Shown: piece after piece, positions 20,931-32,876 of the stretch
How positions within the stretch are numbered: position 1 is the first letter of the stretch
Layout of the letters: the number at the start of each line of letters is the position of its first letter
DNA from: Prorocentrum cordatum
Taxonomy: Eukaryota > Sar > Dinophyceae > Prorocentrales > Prorocentraceae
Reading direction: 5' to 3'
DNA: 64,000 nt
NCBI GenBank assembly: GCA_963575745.1
Contig: CAUYUJ010012592.1
Span: 386,437-450,436, forward strand
Made by a program: the position numbers and the translations under genes
The notes under the pieces: model-generated
The model's database searches: none
The model's input: the letters and a program-made list of their open reading frames with translations, nothing else
Told to the model about the DNA's origin: nothing

Positions 20931-21807
20931 TCTTTGTTTTTTCTCGCTTAGCCCCCCCCGAACTTTTTTTATCGGGGGCGTTTGGTTATCACTGGAAGCG
21001 GGCCACCATGAGTTCCCACACGTGTGAGGCTGATGTTTCGTTGTTTATGCAGCAACCATTTATTGCAAAATGAAAACAGTCCTTTTACATTAAAAATGAT
21101 AATGACCCGGATCCGAGTAGTTTCGAAATTTGATTTTTGGGTTTCTTTTTTCTCCCGCCTTCCTCTCATCCTCCCCATCCCATGGCATTTCCTTTCCCAT
21201 CCCCTCCTTGTGATCCCATCCGAAGTCACGAACGTGTAGCCAGGCTAGGTCGCTGTTCGCGCCGTCGTCGTCGTGATCGTCGCCGTCTTCGTGCAACGAC
21301 GACCACAACTTCTTCTTCCCTCGGCATACATCCCACGTGCGATTTGCCGGGGCAAATCGTTCATCATTCCCCCGCGGCTTTGATTTTTTCTTTTTTTTGG
21401 CATTTGCTCTCGTCACAATATCCGCATGGCTTCTTCGGCTAGGGTTGAGCAGAATCGAAGAGAGCATGTTGGAGCAAGGTAGAGCATGCGTAGCTTAGAG
21501 GAGAGCGGAACAAGAGTAGGGTAGACTAGAGCAGGAGCAGAACACATAAAGCAGGTTAGGATTATCCACATGGCGTCCTCTGCCATCCGCATGGTTTCGT
21601 CCAATTTGTCCGCATGGCCTCCTTTGCAATCCACGTTGCTTCGTCTGTTAGAGTAGAGCAGAGGCGGTTATGATAGAGCGGAGTATGCTGATAGTAGCGC
21701 AGGAGTAGAGTGGATCATAGCAGGGGAAGAGGCTATCCGCATGGGTTCGTCAGCTAGGGAATATAATGATCGAGGATAATACTTCCGCAGGCCGGAAGAT
21801 TTTCCTC
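20931..21807. other. no gene; degenerate AGAGTAG-type repeat in the right part
   Basis: 20,931-21,430 holds nothing recognisable. From about 21,430 to 21,740 there are degenerate GAGCAGAGTAG/TAGAGTAG units with GGCTTC/CCGCATGG interruptions. The same style of sequence returns at 23,560-24,070. Confidence 0.5.
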
Positions 21808-22640
21808 TTGAGCCCCACATGTCGGAAGCGACGCGCCGTTCATGTGAGCGGAACATGTAGCGTTCCTTCCGAGGTGGGGTAGATATGCTATGATTGGAAG
21901 TGCGGGAGTTGGCCGGGCCCACTGCGGCGTTCGAACAAATGGGAGGATTTTCGGGAGATGGCCAGGCCCGCGGTGGCGCTCGAGCAACCACATGTTATGG
22001 GAGAAGTGAAGGGAGATGGCCGGGCCCGCTGTGGCGCTCGAGCTTCCGAGTTGGACACTTTGCTTGTGTGTCCTCGTCCTCCCTCATCCCTTCCTCTCCT
22101 CCTCCCGCTTCCCCCCTCCTCCTCCCGCCTCTTCCCTCCTCCTCATCCCTCCTTCGTCCGTTCGCCTCCCTTCTCTGTCCTCCCTCCTCCCTCATCCTCC
22201 TTCTCCTCCTCCTCTTCCTTCCTCCCCCCCCTCTTCCCTGATTATTTATCCTCTCTCCCCCCTTGCGTCCCCTTTGTTCTCCTCCCACCTCCTCGTGCCT
22301 CTTCCCTCAACCTTCCCCTCTTCATCTTGGGAAGACCCCCCTTCCCCCATAGAATCATAGCATGGGTGTGCATATCCACAGCACCGTGGACAGCATGATG
22401 CTTCACTTGCGGTGCCCTGCGGATCCCATTTCCCCTGGGTCATGGATGGTAATTACTATATATATACATTCCCGGGAAATGAATGGATCCATTGCTTTTC
22501 CACACAAGAAGACATTGGATCCGCGCAGCACAGAAATAGGATCCACGAAACACTCCCACACCAGAAAAAAAAATATCCAATTGGATCCATGGATGCTCCC
22601 ATATTTTAGTCCAAGAGGAAAAAGCTTTCGGCCTGGGGGT
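21808..22640. repeat. tandem duplication of about 900 bp, unit 1
   Basis: Starts TTGAGCCCCACATGTCGG and ends CTTTCGGCCTGGGG. It matches unit 2 (22,715-23,535) along its whole length with small indels (offset 907 falling to about 895). It contains a pyrimidine-only tract of about 260 nt (22,070-22,335) and GGATCCAT-rich sequence. Confidence 0.85.
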
Positions 22641-22714
22641 GCAGGATTTAGCACCCCTTACGTAGGGGGAGACGCAGTTCGAAATCCCACATCCCTGGCC
22701 GAAAAAAATTCTTC

Positions 22715-23535
22715 TTGAGCCCCACATGTCGGAAGCGACGCGCCGTTCATGCGAGTGGAACATGTAGCGTTTTTTCGAGGTGGGGTAGATATGCTATGGT
22801 TGGAAGTGCGGGAGCTGGCAGGGCCCAGTGTGGCGTTCGAGCGAATGGGAGGACTTTCGGGAGATGGCCAGACCCGCGGTGGCGCTCGAGCAACCACATG
22901 TTATGGGAGAAGTGAAGGGAGATGGCCGGGCCCGCTGTGGCGCTCGAGCTTCCGAGTTGGACATTTTGCTTGTGTGTCCTCGTCCTCCCTCATCCCTTCC
23001 TCTCCTCCTCCTCCCGCCTCCCCCCTCCTCCTCCCGCCTCCTCTTTCCTCCTCATTCCTCCTTCGTCCGTCCGCCTCCCTCCTCTCTCTTCCCTCTTCCC
23101 TCATCCTCCTTCTCCTCCTCCTCTTCCTTCCCTCCTTCTTCCCTGATTATTTATCCTCTCTCCCCCCTTGCGTCCCCTCTGTTCTCCTCCCACCTCCTCG
23201 TGCCTCTTCCCTCAACCTTCCCCTCTTCATCTTGGGAAAACCTTTTTCCCCCGTAGAATCATAGCATGGGTCTGCATACCCACAACACCGTGGATAGCAT
23301 GATGCTTCACTTGCGGTGCCCCGCGGATCAAATTTCCCCTGGGTCCCGGATGTTAACCTATATATACATATCCCGGGAAATACATGAATCCATCGTTTTT
23401 TTTCACAAAGGAAATTAGATCCGCGCAGCGCAGAAATAGGATCCACGAAACACCCCCACACCGGAACAAATGATCCAATTGGATCCATGGATGCTCCCAC
23501 ATTGTAGTCCAAGAGGAAAAACGTTCGGCCTGGGG
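22715..23535. repeat. tandem duplication of about 900 bp, unit 2
   Basis: Second unit of the duplication, with its own CCTCC-type pyrimidine tract at 22,975-23,240. No open frame has conserved coding sense between the units: indels in the pyrimidine tract break every frame, which argues against coding. Confidence 0.85.
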
Positions 23536-23559
23536 ATGTGGTTCGGGGCGGAGTAGATT

Positions 23560-24070
23560 AGAATTTGAGCCGTGTAGGAGTGGAACAGGCAAGACTAGAA
23601 CGGGTTAGGGTTCGGCAGCGTTTTCTCATGGCTATTCATGCGATCCGCACGGCTTCGACCAAACCATCCGCAGGGCTTCTTCTGTTTTCCACATGTCAGC
23701 GGCTGCAACGGTAGAGCAGAGGGTAGGCAACTGTAGCGGGGTAGAGTTGGAGCTGACGAGGTTGAGGGGTACAGTAAAGTAGAGTAGGACTAGGGCAGCA
23801 TCGGGTAAAGTATGGTGATGTAGAGTAGAGCCGAACAAAGTAGGGTAGCGTAGGACAGACGTCAGAGTAGAGTGGGGCAGGCCAGGGCAGAGTGGAACAT
23901 GACGGAGTATACTAGGGCTGGGTAGATTGGCGCATGCAGGATTCGAGTGGAGTCGACGAGTTCAGAATACAGTAGCGCAGCAACCAATATAGCACAATAG
24001 GATAGCGTAGAGTAGAGTCGGTTAGCGTAGAGACAATGTGAGTAGCGCTACGTATAATAGAGCAGAGTAG
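23560..24070 (+). repeat. degenerate GTAGAGTAGAG-type repeat
   Basis: Loose tandem of AGAGTAGAG/GGGTAG/GCAGAGT words. Stops are frequent and no gene is supported. Confidence 0.6.
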
Positions 24071-25260
24071 AGGGTAGGGTCTCCTGATTTGGAATCAGCG
24101 CTGGCTGGTTTGGTGGCGCATTCGCTGTGTCCCCCCGACGCCCAAAGACTTCCCAGAAATCCTCCAAGTTGGCCCCAATGGAGCCCCATGATGTCGCATG
24201 ATGATCCAGGAAGGGCTCTAAAAGGGCCCACTGGTGGATCACCCCACAAATTCCCGAGAAGGCTTCAGGTCCGTCCAGGATGGTTCAACAACATTAAAAT
24301 CTATTCCAAAGACGCTGCACGACAGCTTCAGGGGAGCCCAAGAGTGAACACGATGGCCCCGCGAAGCTGCAAAAGAACCGTGAGGACCCCAAACGACGGC
24401 CTACAGGGACGAGGCGCAAAGCAACCCCACGGAAGACGTGGACGAGAAGGAGGATGGGCAGGAGAGCCGGACCAGGATAAGCAGGAGAGTTTGGGGGAGC
24501 AGGGGGAGCCGCAGACACCTCCTCCAGGAAGGCTCTTGTGCCTGACCTGGAAGCGACTTCGGGTCATGTTTATGTTTGGGGCCCCGAGGGTGCATCCCGG
24601 GGCCGCGTCAGGCCATGTTTGATATCTGTCGTAAATTGGCACCCATGGGGTGCAGCGTGTAGCCATCTACGGGTGGCACGTGACACCCGGTTGGTAAATG
24701 CTCGCCTCATTGGGAGCACGTGCCAACGGATGGATGGGTGTATGAGAGCACGCGCAGGGGAAATAACGGGTGTAGGCAAATGCCTTGTGGATGGATTCGC
24801 GGCTGGGCGGGTAAATGTGTGGGATACGTTGTTTTGGGTCGGTGCATGGACCGATGATACAATGCTTAGATGGGTGGACGGGCTGGTTTTTGGGTTGTTG
24901 TATGGACGCATTGGTGTATACATGGATGCGGGCGTGTGTTTACGCAAGTGCTGAGAAGCACTACGCGTCAAGAACACAACGCCTCGAGCACTACGCGTCA
25001 ACGTGCACGTTTACCATTTACGTTTGTAGATTTTTATAAAGGGACGTGCGTTTGTTAGCCAGTGTGGACCGCTTATGCAGTGCAGCACACGTTGCGCAAC
25101 TGATGTGATTCTAGTTGTGCTAAGTAATAGTTGCAGTGGTATCCAAGTGCTGCAATGCAGATTGTGCAACATTCGATTTGAAATACATGTGGTGCATTCT
25201 CCGTTGTGCAACAGCTGTGTCTAACAAATCGTACAGTCGATGATATGCTAACTGCGTTGG
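24071..25260. other. no gene recognised
   Basis: A reverse-polarity CTTGGGG patch at 24,120-24,420, a GGATG/GGGTG-rich stretch at 24,650-24,960 and GTGCA-rich sequence after 25,060. Nothing with coding sense. Confidence 0.5.
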
Positions 25261-28200
25261 GCAGTCCAGGTGGTGCAATCTAGGTGGTGCTATCTATGTG
25301 GTGCAGTCTCCGCGGTGCAATCAATGTGGTGTACTTGATTTTTACACACCAGTTGTCAAGCCCCACGTCTCTGCAAACAGCCCACCCACCCACCCGCCAC
25401 CTGGTCTGCAACCCCTGTGCGGCAGCGATTGCGAGGAATGCTTGGCGTTGGCTGGTGCATCCCTGCGGCCGCGCTAACCCGCGCATGCTCGCGCGCGCAG
25501 AGGCCAGCTACCGACGCGGCCGCATTGGCGCTGACTGGCGGGCGCGCCCGAGCGGGCACTTCAGTGCGAGTCGGCGACTTGGGCGGGCGCAGTATCATAG
25601 CGGCGCCGACGACGGTAATCACGACGATGAAAGTAGCCAAGGTGGCGACCATGGCGGCGATGACGACGGCAAGGTCAATGACGGCGCCGACGTTGACCAC
25701 GCCCGCCGATCACAATGACGGTGTCTTTCTTCGCGTTGGCTCTGATGGTTTTGGGAGGGGGTCGACGTGCGCGCGGGGCCGTCGCACGCGAATGGCCCGC
25801 GCGATATCTTTTGGAACGGATCGCGCCGCCCCCCCCCCCCCCCCCCCCCCCAAAGCACGCGCGCAAGTGTGTTCGAATGATTTGTTGTTTGCAAGCGGCG
25901 CGAAGGGCTCGTTTTTTTTTTTTGACAGACTTTCATGGGGATGTTGGAGGACCTATGGTTTCCCAAATGATCCGCGCGACCGCGAGCGCTGGATTTTGTT
26001 CAAGACTGACGATGCAAGACCATGTGTTTTGACACGTGTTCGGGGCGCTCGTTTTTTGAACTCCGGCGCGCGCGCGCCACGACGCGCGCGCACTTCGCCC
26101 CATTTGTTGCAAGGGATTACTGCGAGAGCTCGCGGGCACTCGCCTTTCCACAATTTCGACGCGCGCGCGAGAGGCCCTTGGGCCGCGTTCGCATGAACGC
26201 GTCGACCGACCCATGGTTTCTCAGGATCTCGCAGGAGCGAGGGCGACATGTTGGCTTGCATGCGTTTGAAAACCCTCGTTGCGAAGCGATGTGTTCTTCG
26301 TGCGCTTTCGCGACTCTCAACTTTGAAATCCTCGCGAAACCCGCGGCTCATGGGCAGTTGTCGGCGTGCGCGCGCGACGTCGCTCGCGTGACTTTCGCTG
26401 AATTTTACGAGGTGTTCTTGAACGCTGAAGATTCGCGATTAATGAGCGCGAGCAGTCTGCGGAGGATGAGGGGGGCGAGTTCCGGCCAAGTTGCCGGGCG
26501 ATGTGAGTTCATATTTAGGATGGGCGACGAGGCAGACTAGCGCGCAACGCGCAATGCGAAGGGCGCCCGTCGAGACCGGGGGGGGCAGGGGGGGGGGGCG
26601 CAATTTTTCAAAGCAGGAGACTTCGCCGGCGCTCGCAGTTAGTTGTCAATTCCACGGCTCGCGCAATCGCCCCGCCCGCCCGCCCGCGACGTGGTTTGTA
26701 AAGCCCGCGCAGCGGCCATTGCGACGAGTGCATGGCGTTGGCCGGCGCGTCTCCGCTGCCGCGCTGGCCCGCGCGCGCCCGCGCGCGCTCGCGCGCGCAG
26801 CGGCCAGCTAGCGCGGCGCGAACGACGCGGCCGCGGTGGCGCTCGTCGGCGTGCATTATTCAGCGGGCACTACTGCGCGAGTCGCTGTCGCGGGCGGGCG
26901 CGGCGTCTTGGCGACGCCGACGACGATTGGCGCGACGTTGACAGCAGCGGTGTCGGTGGCGATGGCGTGGCCACTGGCGTCGCCGACGTTGATCGCGCCC
27001 GCCGAGAACGATGGCGATGTTGTCGCGTCGGCGACGGTGGTTTTGGGAAGGGTTCGGCACGCGCGCGCGGCCGGCGCGCGCGAGCGGCCTACGTCGCATT
27101 TTGTCGACGCGGATCGCGCCTTCCGCCCCCCAGCGCGCGCGCGGGGCCGTTCGGATTGGTTCGACCTGCGGCTCGAGAGATTGGTTTGGCCGGATTTTCG
27201 CACGCGCGGCGACGCGCGCGCGCTCGCCCAAGTAGTTGCAAGGGGTTATTGCGACAGCGCGCGCTCGAGGGCGTTCGAGCGATTTCGACCCGCGCGGGAG
27301 AGGCCTGTTTGGTAGCACGTTGTGATTTGTTCGGAAATGAGATTCTGCGAGAGTTCAAAACATTTAACTGTCCCCAAATTTTAGGAACTCGTTCCGAAAC
27401 CATGCGGCTGTTTATATGGTTGCGGGCCGCTCGATTTTGATGCCCGCGCCGAATCCGACGTCCCCGCAAGATTTGGGCACGCGCGCGCGACGACGCGCGC
27501 GCGTACTTCGTCCCATTTGATGCAAGGGATGGTTGAACACTGGTTTCTTGTGATAAATATAGCGCGAGCATTGTTTGCTCCTCAGGGGGTGAGCGGGGGC
27601 GCCGTTGCCGGCCTGTCTGGGCTGGCTGGACTTCATCCAGCATGGCCGATGGGGCAGGATCATGCGTAAATTGCAATCTGGGATGGGGGGCTGTTCGATC
27701 CAAGGGGGGGGGGCGGGGGGGTCCTGCTATTCTTTTCGAACGCAGAATTGATGGTTAAATCTATGTTTTTGCGCAGTTACGGTTTGCAGTCTACGCGGTG
27801 TAATACATGTGGCGTAACGCGCCGTTGCTCAATTTGAAGTTGCCCGCTTCACTGCTCGTGCGACCGCCCCACGTGCGCGCCCGCAACTTGGCTTACATAC
27901 CCCATGCGGAGGCGATCGCGATGAGTGCACGGCGCTGGCCGGCGCATCTCCGCGGCCGCGACATGCGCGCGCGCAGCGGCTTGCTGCTTCAGCGCGACCG
28001 ACGCAGCCGCGGTGGCCCTGACCGCTGGGCGCACCGCAGCGGGCACTTCAGCGCGAGTCGGCGACTCGGGCGGTCGTTGTATCATGGCAACGTCAGAACC
28101 GTAGATGCGTCTACGATAGCGACGCTGGCGAAGATTCTGACAGTGACGACGGCGCGGCCAGGAACGGCGCAGATGCTGACCGCGCCGGCGACGACGGCGC

Positions 28201-31200
28201 CCTCGCGTCGGTGATAAGGTTTTGGATAGAGTTCGACGCGCGCACGCGGCCGACGCGCGAGAGTGGCCCGCGTGCCAATATTCGACGCAGATCGTGCCCC
28301 CACCCCCCGCACGCGCGCGCGCGAATGATTTCGGCATGCGGCGCCAGAGGCCCGCTGGCACGCATTATTTTCTCAAGATGTCGCAAGATCGCGAGCGCAT
28401 TTTTTGGGAATAATGTTGCGGAGCCATGTGTTTGTCCTTTAAAAAAAAACCATTCGGTTTTGACACCGGTGCGAAAAGGAAGGTTTCTGACGGATTCCGG
28501 CACGCGCCCGCGACGACGTTCGAGCGCGCTCTTCGTTTCATGCGTTGCAAAAGGATTCTCGCGACGGCACGCGCGCATGGGCGTTTGAACGATTTCCGAA
28601 AGCACTGAAAACAAACCAAGGTTTCTGCAGAACTCGCAAGAGCGCGCGCGCCATCTTTTTGTTGCAGACCCGCATTGCGAAACATGTGTTTTTTTCTTCC
28701 CTACCTAGGCTCTGCATAGAAGGGTTCTTACTCTCTTAGCTTAAAGGGGCCGGGCAGTGTAAAGCGCTCCGGGCGGCCCCCCCAGTCCCCGCCCCGCGGT
28801 TCCCCCCAGTCCCTTGGGAGTTTTAGCTTTAGCTTTAGCTTTAGCTTAGCGTTTCGCTTAGCTTTTCGCTTAGCTTTTCGCTTAGCTTTAGCTTAGCTTA
28901 AGCTTAGCTTTAGCTTAGCTTGAGCTTAGCTGTAGCTTAGCTTTAGCTTTAGCTTAGCTTTAGTTTAGCTTCAGCTTAGCTTTAGCTTAGCTGTAGCTTA
29001 GCTGTAGCTTAGCTGTAGCTTAGCTTTAGCTTAGCTGCTGCTCAGCTTTAGCTTAGCTTTAACATAGCTTTAGCCTAGCTTTAGCTTAGCTTTAGCTTAG
29101 CTGCGGCTTAGCTTTAGCTTAGCTTTAGCTTAGTTGTAGCTTAGCTTTAGCTTAGCTTTAGCTTAGCGTTACTGTTACTACTAATGCTGTTTTCCCAGGG
29201 GTGCCAACTCTTAGGTAGGGTCGCACTGGGGTATTTGTTCTTTCTTCCTTTGGACGCTCGATTTTGACATCGCTACGGACCCTTCGGTTTTGAAGTATTT
29301 TTGCGCGCTCGCGACGACGCGCGCGTGCACTTTGCGTTTCTTTTTGCGGGGGAGTTCTGAAAACATTAGATTTTCGATAAAGGAGGGCGCGAGCATAGTG
29401 TTCTCGGCAGAGGATGGCGGGGGCGCGGGGATGCCAGCCCCCCTGAGGCGGTGCAAATTCATATCTAGGATGGGAATGGGGCAGAGCGACATGTAAATTG
29501 AAATGCGAAGGGGGGAGGTGCTGATCCAGGGGGGGTCTCTATTGTGTAGAGATGAGAATTGATTTTTGCCCATGACTCGGCAACTTCCGTGCCCTTGTAG
29601 GCGCCCCGCCCGACCGCCCGCCACGTGGTCTTCAAAACCCACGCGGCGGCCATTGCGATGAGTGCTGAACGTTGGCTGGCGCATCTGCGGCCGCGCTGGC
29701 CCGCGCGCGCTCTCGCGCCCAGTGGGCCAGCTTGCCTGGCGCGACCGACGCAGCCGCGATGGCGTCGACCGCCGGGCAATTCCCAGCGGGGACATCAGCG
29801 CGAGTCAGCGACGCGGGCGGGCGCGGTATGATGGCGACGCCGATGATGGTAGATATATTAATGAGTGCAGCGACCATGGTGACGATAGCGGTGATGACGA
29901 CGGCAAGCCCAATGACGACGCCGATGTTGATCGCGCCCGCTGGTAACGATGACGATGCATTCGCGCTGGTGGTGGGGGTCTTGGAAAGAGTTCGACGCCT
30001 CGCAAGCGGCCGTCTCGCGTGCGTGGCCCAAGCGGCGCCGCGCGTTTCGGGCCGCCCCCCCCGCGCCCCATTCCGCCCAGCGCGCGCTCAGGGGCATCCG
30101 GGTGAGTTCGACATGCGGCGCGAGAGGCTCGCTCGGCGGATTTCTTGCGCGCGCGGCCGCGCGCGCAAGCACTCGCCCCGGTTGTTGCAATGGATTATCG
30201 CGACAGCGCGCTCGCGAGGGCGCTCGAGCGATTTCGATGCGCGCGCGAGAGGGCCGTTTGGTCGCACTGCGCGATGGCGTTTTTTTTCGGGCGCCGAAGA
30301 AATCTGCGCCGCGAAACCGCGCCATTTTTTTTCCGGGTCACTCGATTTTGAAGTCCGCGCGAAACCATGGTTTCGAGAGATTGCGGCATGCGCGCGCGAC
30401 GACGCGCGCGCACAATTCGCCCCATTTGTCGCGCGGGATCGCTGCGCGCATAGTTTCGTCTGCAGGGGGTGAGGGGGGGTGCCGTTGCCGGCATGCCGCG
30501 GACGGTATGGGTTCACATTCAGGATGGGCGGTGGGGCATTGATCGCATGCAACATGCGCCATGAAATGAGGGGCAGTTAAATCTAGAAGGGGAGGGGGGG
30601 GGGGGCGGGGGGGCTGGAGGGGGGGTGATCCGATTGTTGTTTTACTCAGAGAACCTATCTCGTTCAATCTAGTCGGTTGCGCAATTATACTTTGCAATCT
30701 ACGTGGTGCAATATATTTGGCGCGGTTGGTTTTTGCCAGTGAGTATGGAGCTCCCACGCCTTTGCGCAACAAAAAAAACACCCACCCGCCACTTGGCTTG
30801 CAAACCCCATGCGGCTGCGATTGCGATGAGTGCATGGCGCTGGCTGGTGCATCTCTGCCGGCGCGCTCGACCGCGCATGCTCGCGCGCTCAGCGGCCAGC
30901 TAGTTTGGCGCGACCGACGCGGCCGCGTGGGTGATGACCGCGGGGCAATTCCTTGCGGGCGCTTCAGTGCAAGTCGGTAGGATGTGTGGGCGTGGTCTCA
31001 TGGCGACGCCGACGACGGTAGACGCAATTACGAGAGTAGCGATGATGGTGGCAATGGTGGCGATGATGACGGCAAGGCCGATGACGGCACCAATGTTGAT
31101 CGCCCCCGCTGGTAACGAAGACGACGTCTTGGCGCCAGCGATGGAGGTTTTGAAAGAGTTCGACATGCGCGCACGGCCGACGCGCGCGAGTGGCCCGCGT

Positions 31201-32035
31201 GGTATTGTTTCTTTGACACGGATCGCGCCCCCCCCCAGTAGCGCGCACGGGCGTCCTGATGAGTTCGACATGCGGCGCGAGAGGCTCTTTTGGCTGAGTT
31301 CGAGGAGCATATCGTAACCTTGGTGTTTGTTGGAACTTTCTCAAGGCAGCGAACACAGGATTAGTTTGAATACTGATGGTGCAAAACACTATGTTTTGAC
31401 ACGTGTGCGTTTTTTATTCGATAAATTGTCACGACGCCAGAATTTCCCCTTACTTGCCAAATATTGGAAAGCAAATCGCCATGCGCGCGCGACATCGCGC
31501 GCGCGCATTTCGTCCCATTTGTTACAAGGGTTTTTGGCGACAGCACGCGCGCAAAGGCGCTCGAGTTGCGACAGCACGCGCGCAAAGACGCTCGAACGAT
31601 GTCGGCACCGCGCGCGAGAGGCCCGTAACACATATTGTTGTTTACCATTCGAATTTGCACTAGCGCCGGCGCAGGCTTGTTTTGAAAACCCGCTGTTGCG
31701 ATTTGTTTTGCGATGCTGAAATCCGATTTGGGGTATTCGTGAATTTTGAACCGTTTTAGTGGTTCTCGATTTTGGAATCCGTGCGAAATTCTCGGTTTGT
31801 GAAAGATTTCGGCATGCGCGCGCGACGACTCGCGCGTGTGCGCTTTATTTTTTCGCAAGGGATTGTTGACAGGAATTGAGGGGGGCCCGATTCCGGTTGG
31901 TTTGGGATGCTATGAGTTCATACTTCGGATGGACGTTGGGGCAGGATCGCGCGCAACGTGCAACACGAAAGAGGGGAGGGGTGGGGGCAGATCCCAATAC
32001 TTTTTAGAAAGGAGCCCATATGTGGTGCAATCTGT
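25260..32035. repeat. CpG-rich satellite: five degenerate copies of a 1.2-1.3 kb unit
   Basis: An anchor reading GCGGCNGCGATTGCGATGAGTG, followed by GGCGNTGGCNGGNGCATC, occurs at about 25,420, 26,710, 27,907, 29,643 and 30,811. The larger gap between copies 3 and 4 is explained by the AGCTTT minisatellite at 28,823-29,170. Each unit also carries one or more CGCGCGCGACGACGCGCGCG palindromes (about 26,063, 27,482, 29,305, 30,389, 31,485, 31,815), followed by CATTTGTTGCAAGGGATT and GCTCGAGCGATTTCGACGCG. GTGGTGCAATCT words mark some unit borders (25,270, 27,785, 30,690, 32,020). Open frames are Arg/Ala-rich, differ between copies and are not supported as genes. Confidence 0.8.
28823..29170 (+). 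repeat. AGCTTT/AGCTT minisatellite
   Basis: 348 bp of AGCTTT and AGCTTAGCTTT units, inserted in the CpG-rich satellite array between its third and fourth copies. Confidence 0.95.
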
Positions 32036-32169
32036 GTTGTGAACCATCGAGGGGCGCGCCGCAGGCGCGATTTCTTTTTGTTGGTTCAAGCTGCGTAGTG
32101 CAATCCGGCGGCAGGGACGGGGGGCGACGAGGCCGCGGCGAGGCGGCGACGGGGCGGCGACGGCGACAG

Positions 32170-32475
32170 CACAGCCGCCAGACCAGCCGTACGGCCCAGT
32201 CGACGGGGCGGCGACACGGCGGCGACAGCGACAACATAGTTATGGAAGTCGATTAATGGCGAGGAAGCATGCTGCCAAATAATTTCCATATTTCTAAAAT
32301 ATGTTCCAAAGCTGTTTCAAACATGTAAACAAAACATGCTTGAAACGTTGTTAGAACATGTTTTACACACGTTAAACACATGTTCATCTCAACAATCGGA
32401 TTGTTAGAGTGTCCATTGTCATGGCATCCACAACGCTAGGCCAGCCATACGGCCCAGTCGACCGGCGGCGTCGGT
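32170..32475 (+). repeat. direct duplication flanking MITE-B copy 2
   Basis: CAGCCGTACGGCCCAGTCGAC with GGCGGCGAC and GACAACATAG occurs at about 32,180-32,238. It recurs as CAGCCATACGGCCCAGTCGAC with GGCGACGGCGACAACATAG at about 32,441-32,495. MITE-B copy 2 lies between, so a local tandem duplication brackets it. Confidence 0.6.
32240..32433. mobile_element. MITE-B copy 2
   Basis: About 194 bp. Begins ATGGAAGTCGATTAATGG.GAGGAAGC and ends GTGTCCATTGTCATGGCATCCACAAC. The interior has ACATGTT-type words as in the other copies. It lies 300 bp upstream of the first recognised aminotransferase exon. Confidence 0.78.
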
Positions 32476-32732
32476 GCGGCGACGGCGACAACATAGCCGC
32501 CAGACGGGCCACACGGCCAAGTTTCTTAGAGCAGAAGTAGGACCTCTTACTTGCAATCACTGTTTTGGGAAACTTGCATGAGGTATGCGTGTGGCAGCAG
32601 AGCAGCACTTCTACCTGAGTCTTGGCTCACTGAACCCGCAAGGGAGTCTCGACTTTCTTTTCGTAGGGACATGCCGAATGGCCACCATTTCAGGTGACTG
32701 ACAGAATTCTCTGGTGCATTATTTCTGCTGAG

Positions 32733-32876
32733 GACCTGGATGCCTTAGAGAAGGTTCTCAACGGGGAGCACAAGGGCAAGATCAAGCTTGTGTACACGGT
32801 GTGCGTGCATCACAATCCGACCGGGATCACGATGTGCAACGCAAAGCGTGAGAGATTGGTGAAGATGGCCAAGCAG
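32733..32876 (+). CDS. aminotransferase exon a
   Basis: 48 codons, phase 0 at both ends. Acceptor CTGCTGAG before GAC; donor AAGCAG|GTGTTT (the only GT donor of the gene). It encodes DLDALEKVLN, KLVYTVCVHHNPTGITM and RERLVKMAKQ, the segment with the PLP-binding Asn. The preceding exon was not found. An earlier acceptor (for example CATTTCAG at about 32,692) is possible. Confidence 0.85.

Noticed and set aside
25284-30472. Arg/Ala-rich frames of 150-270 codons in the CpG satellite
   Set aside because: Present in different frames in different satellite copies and not conserved between them.
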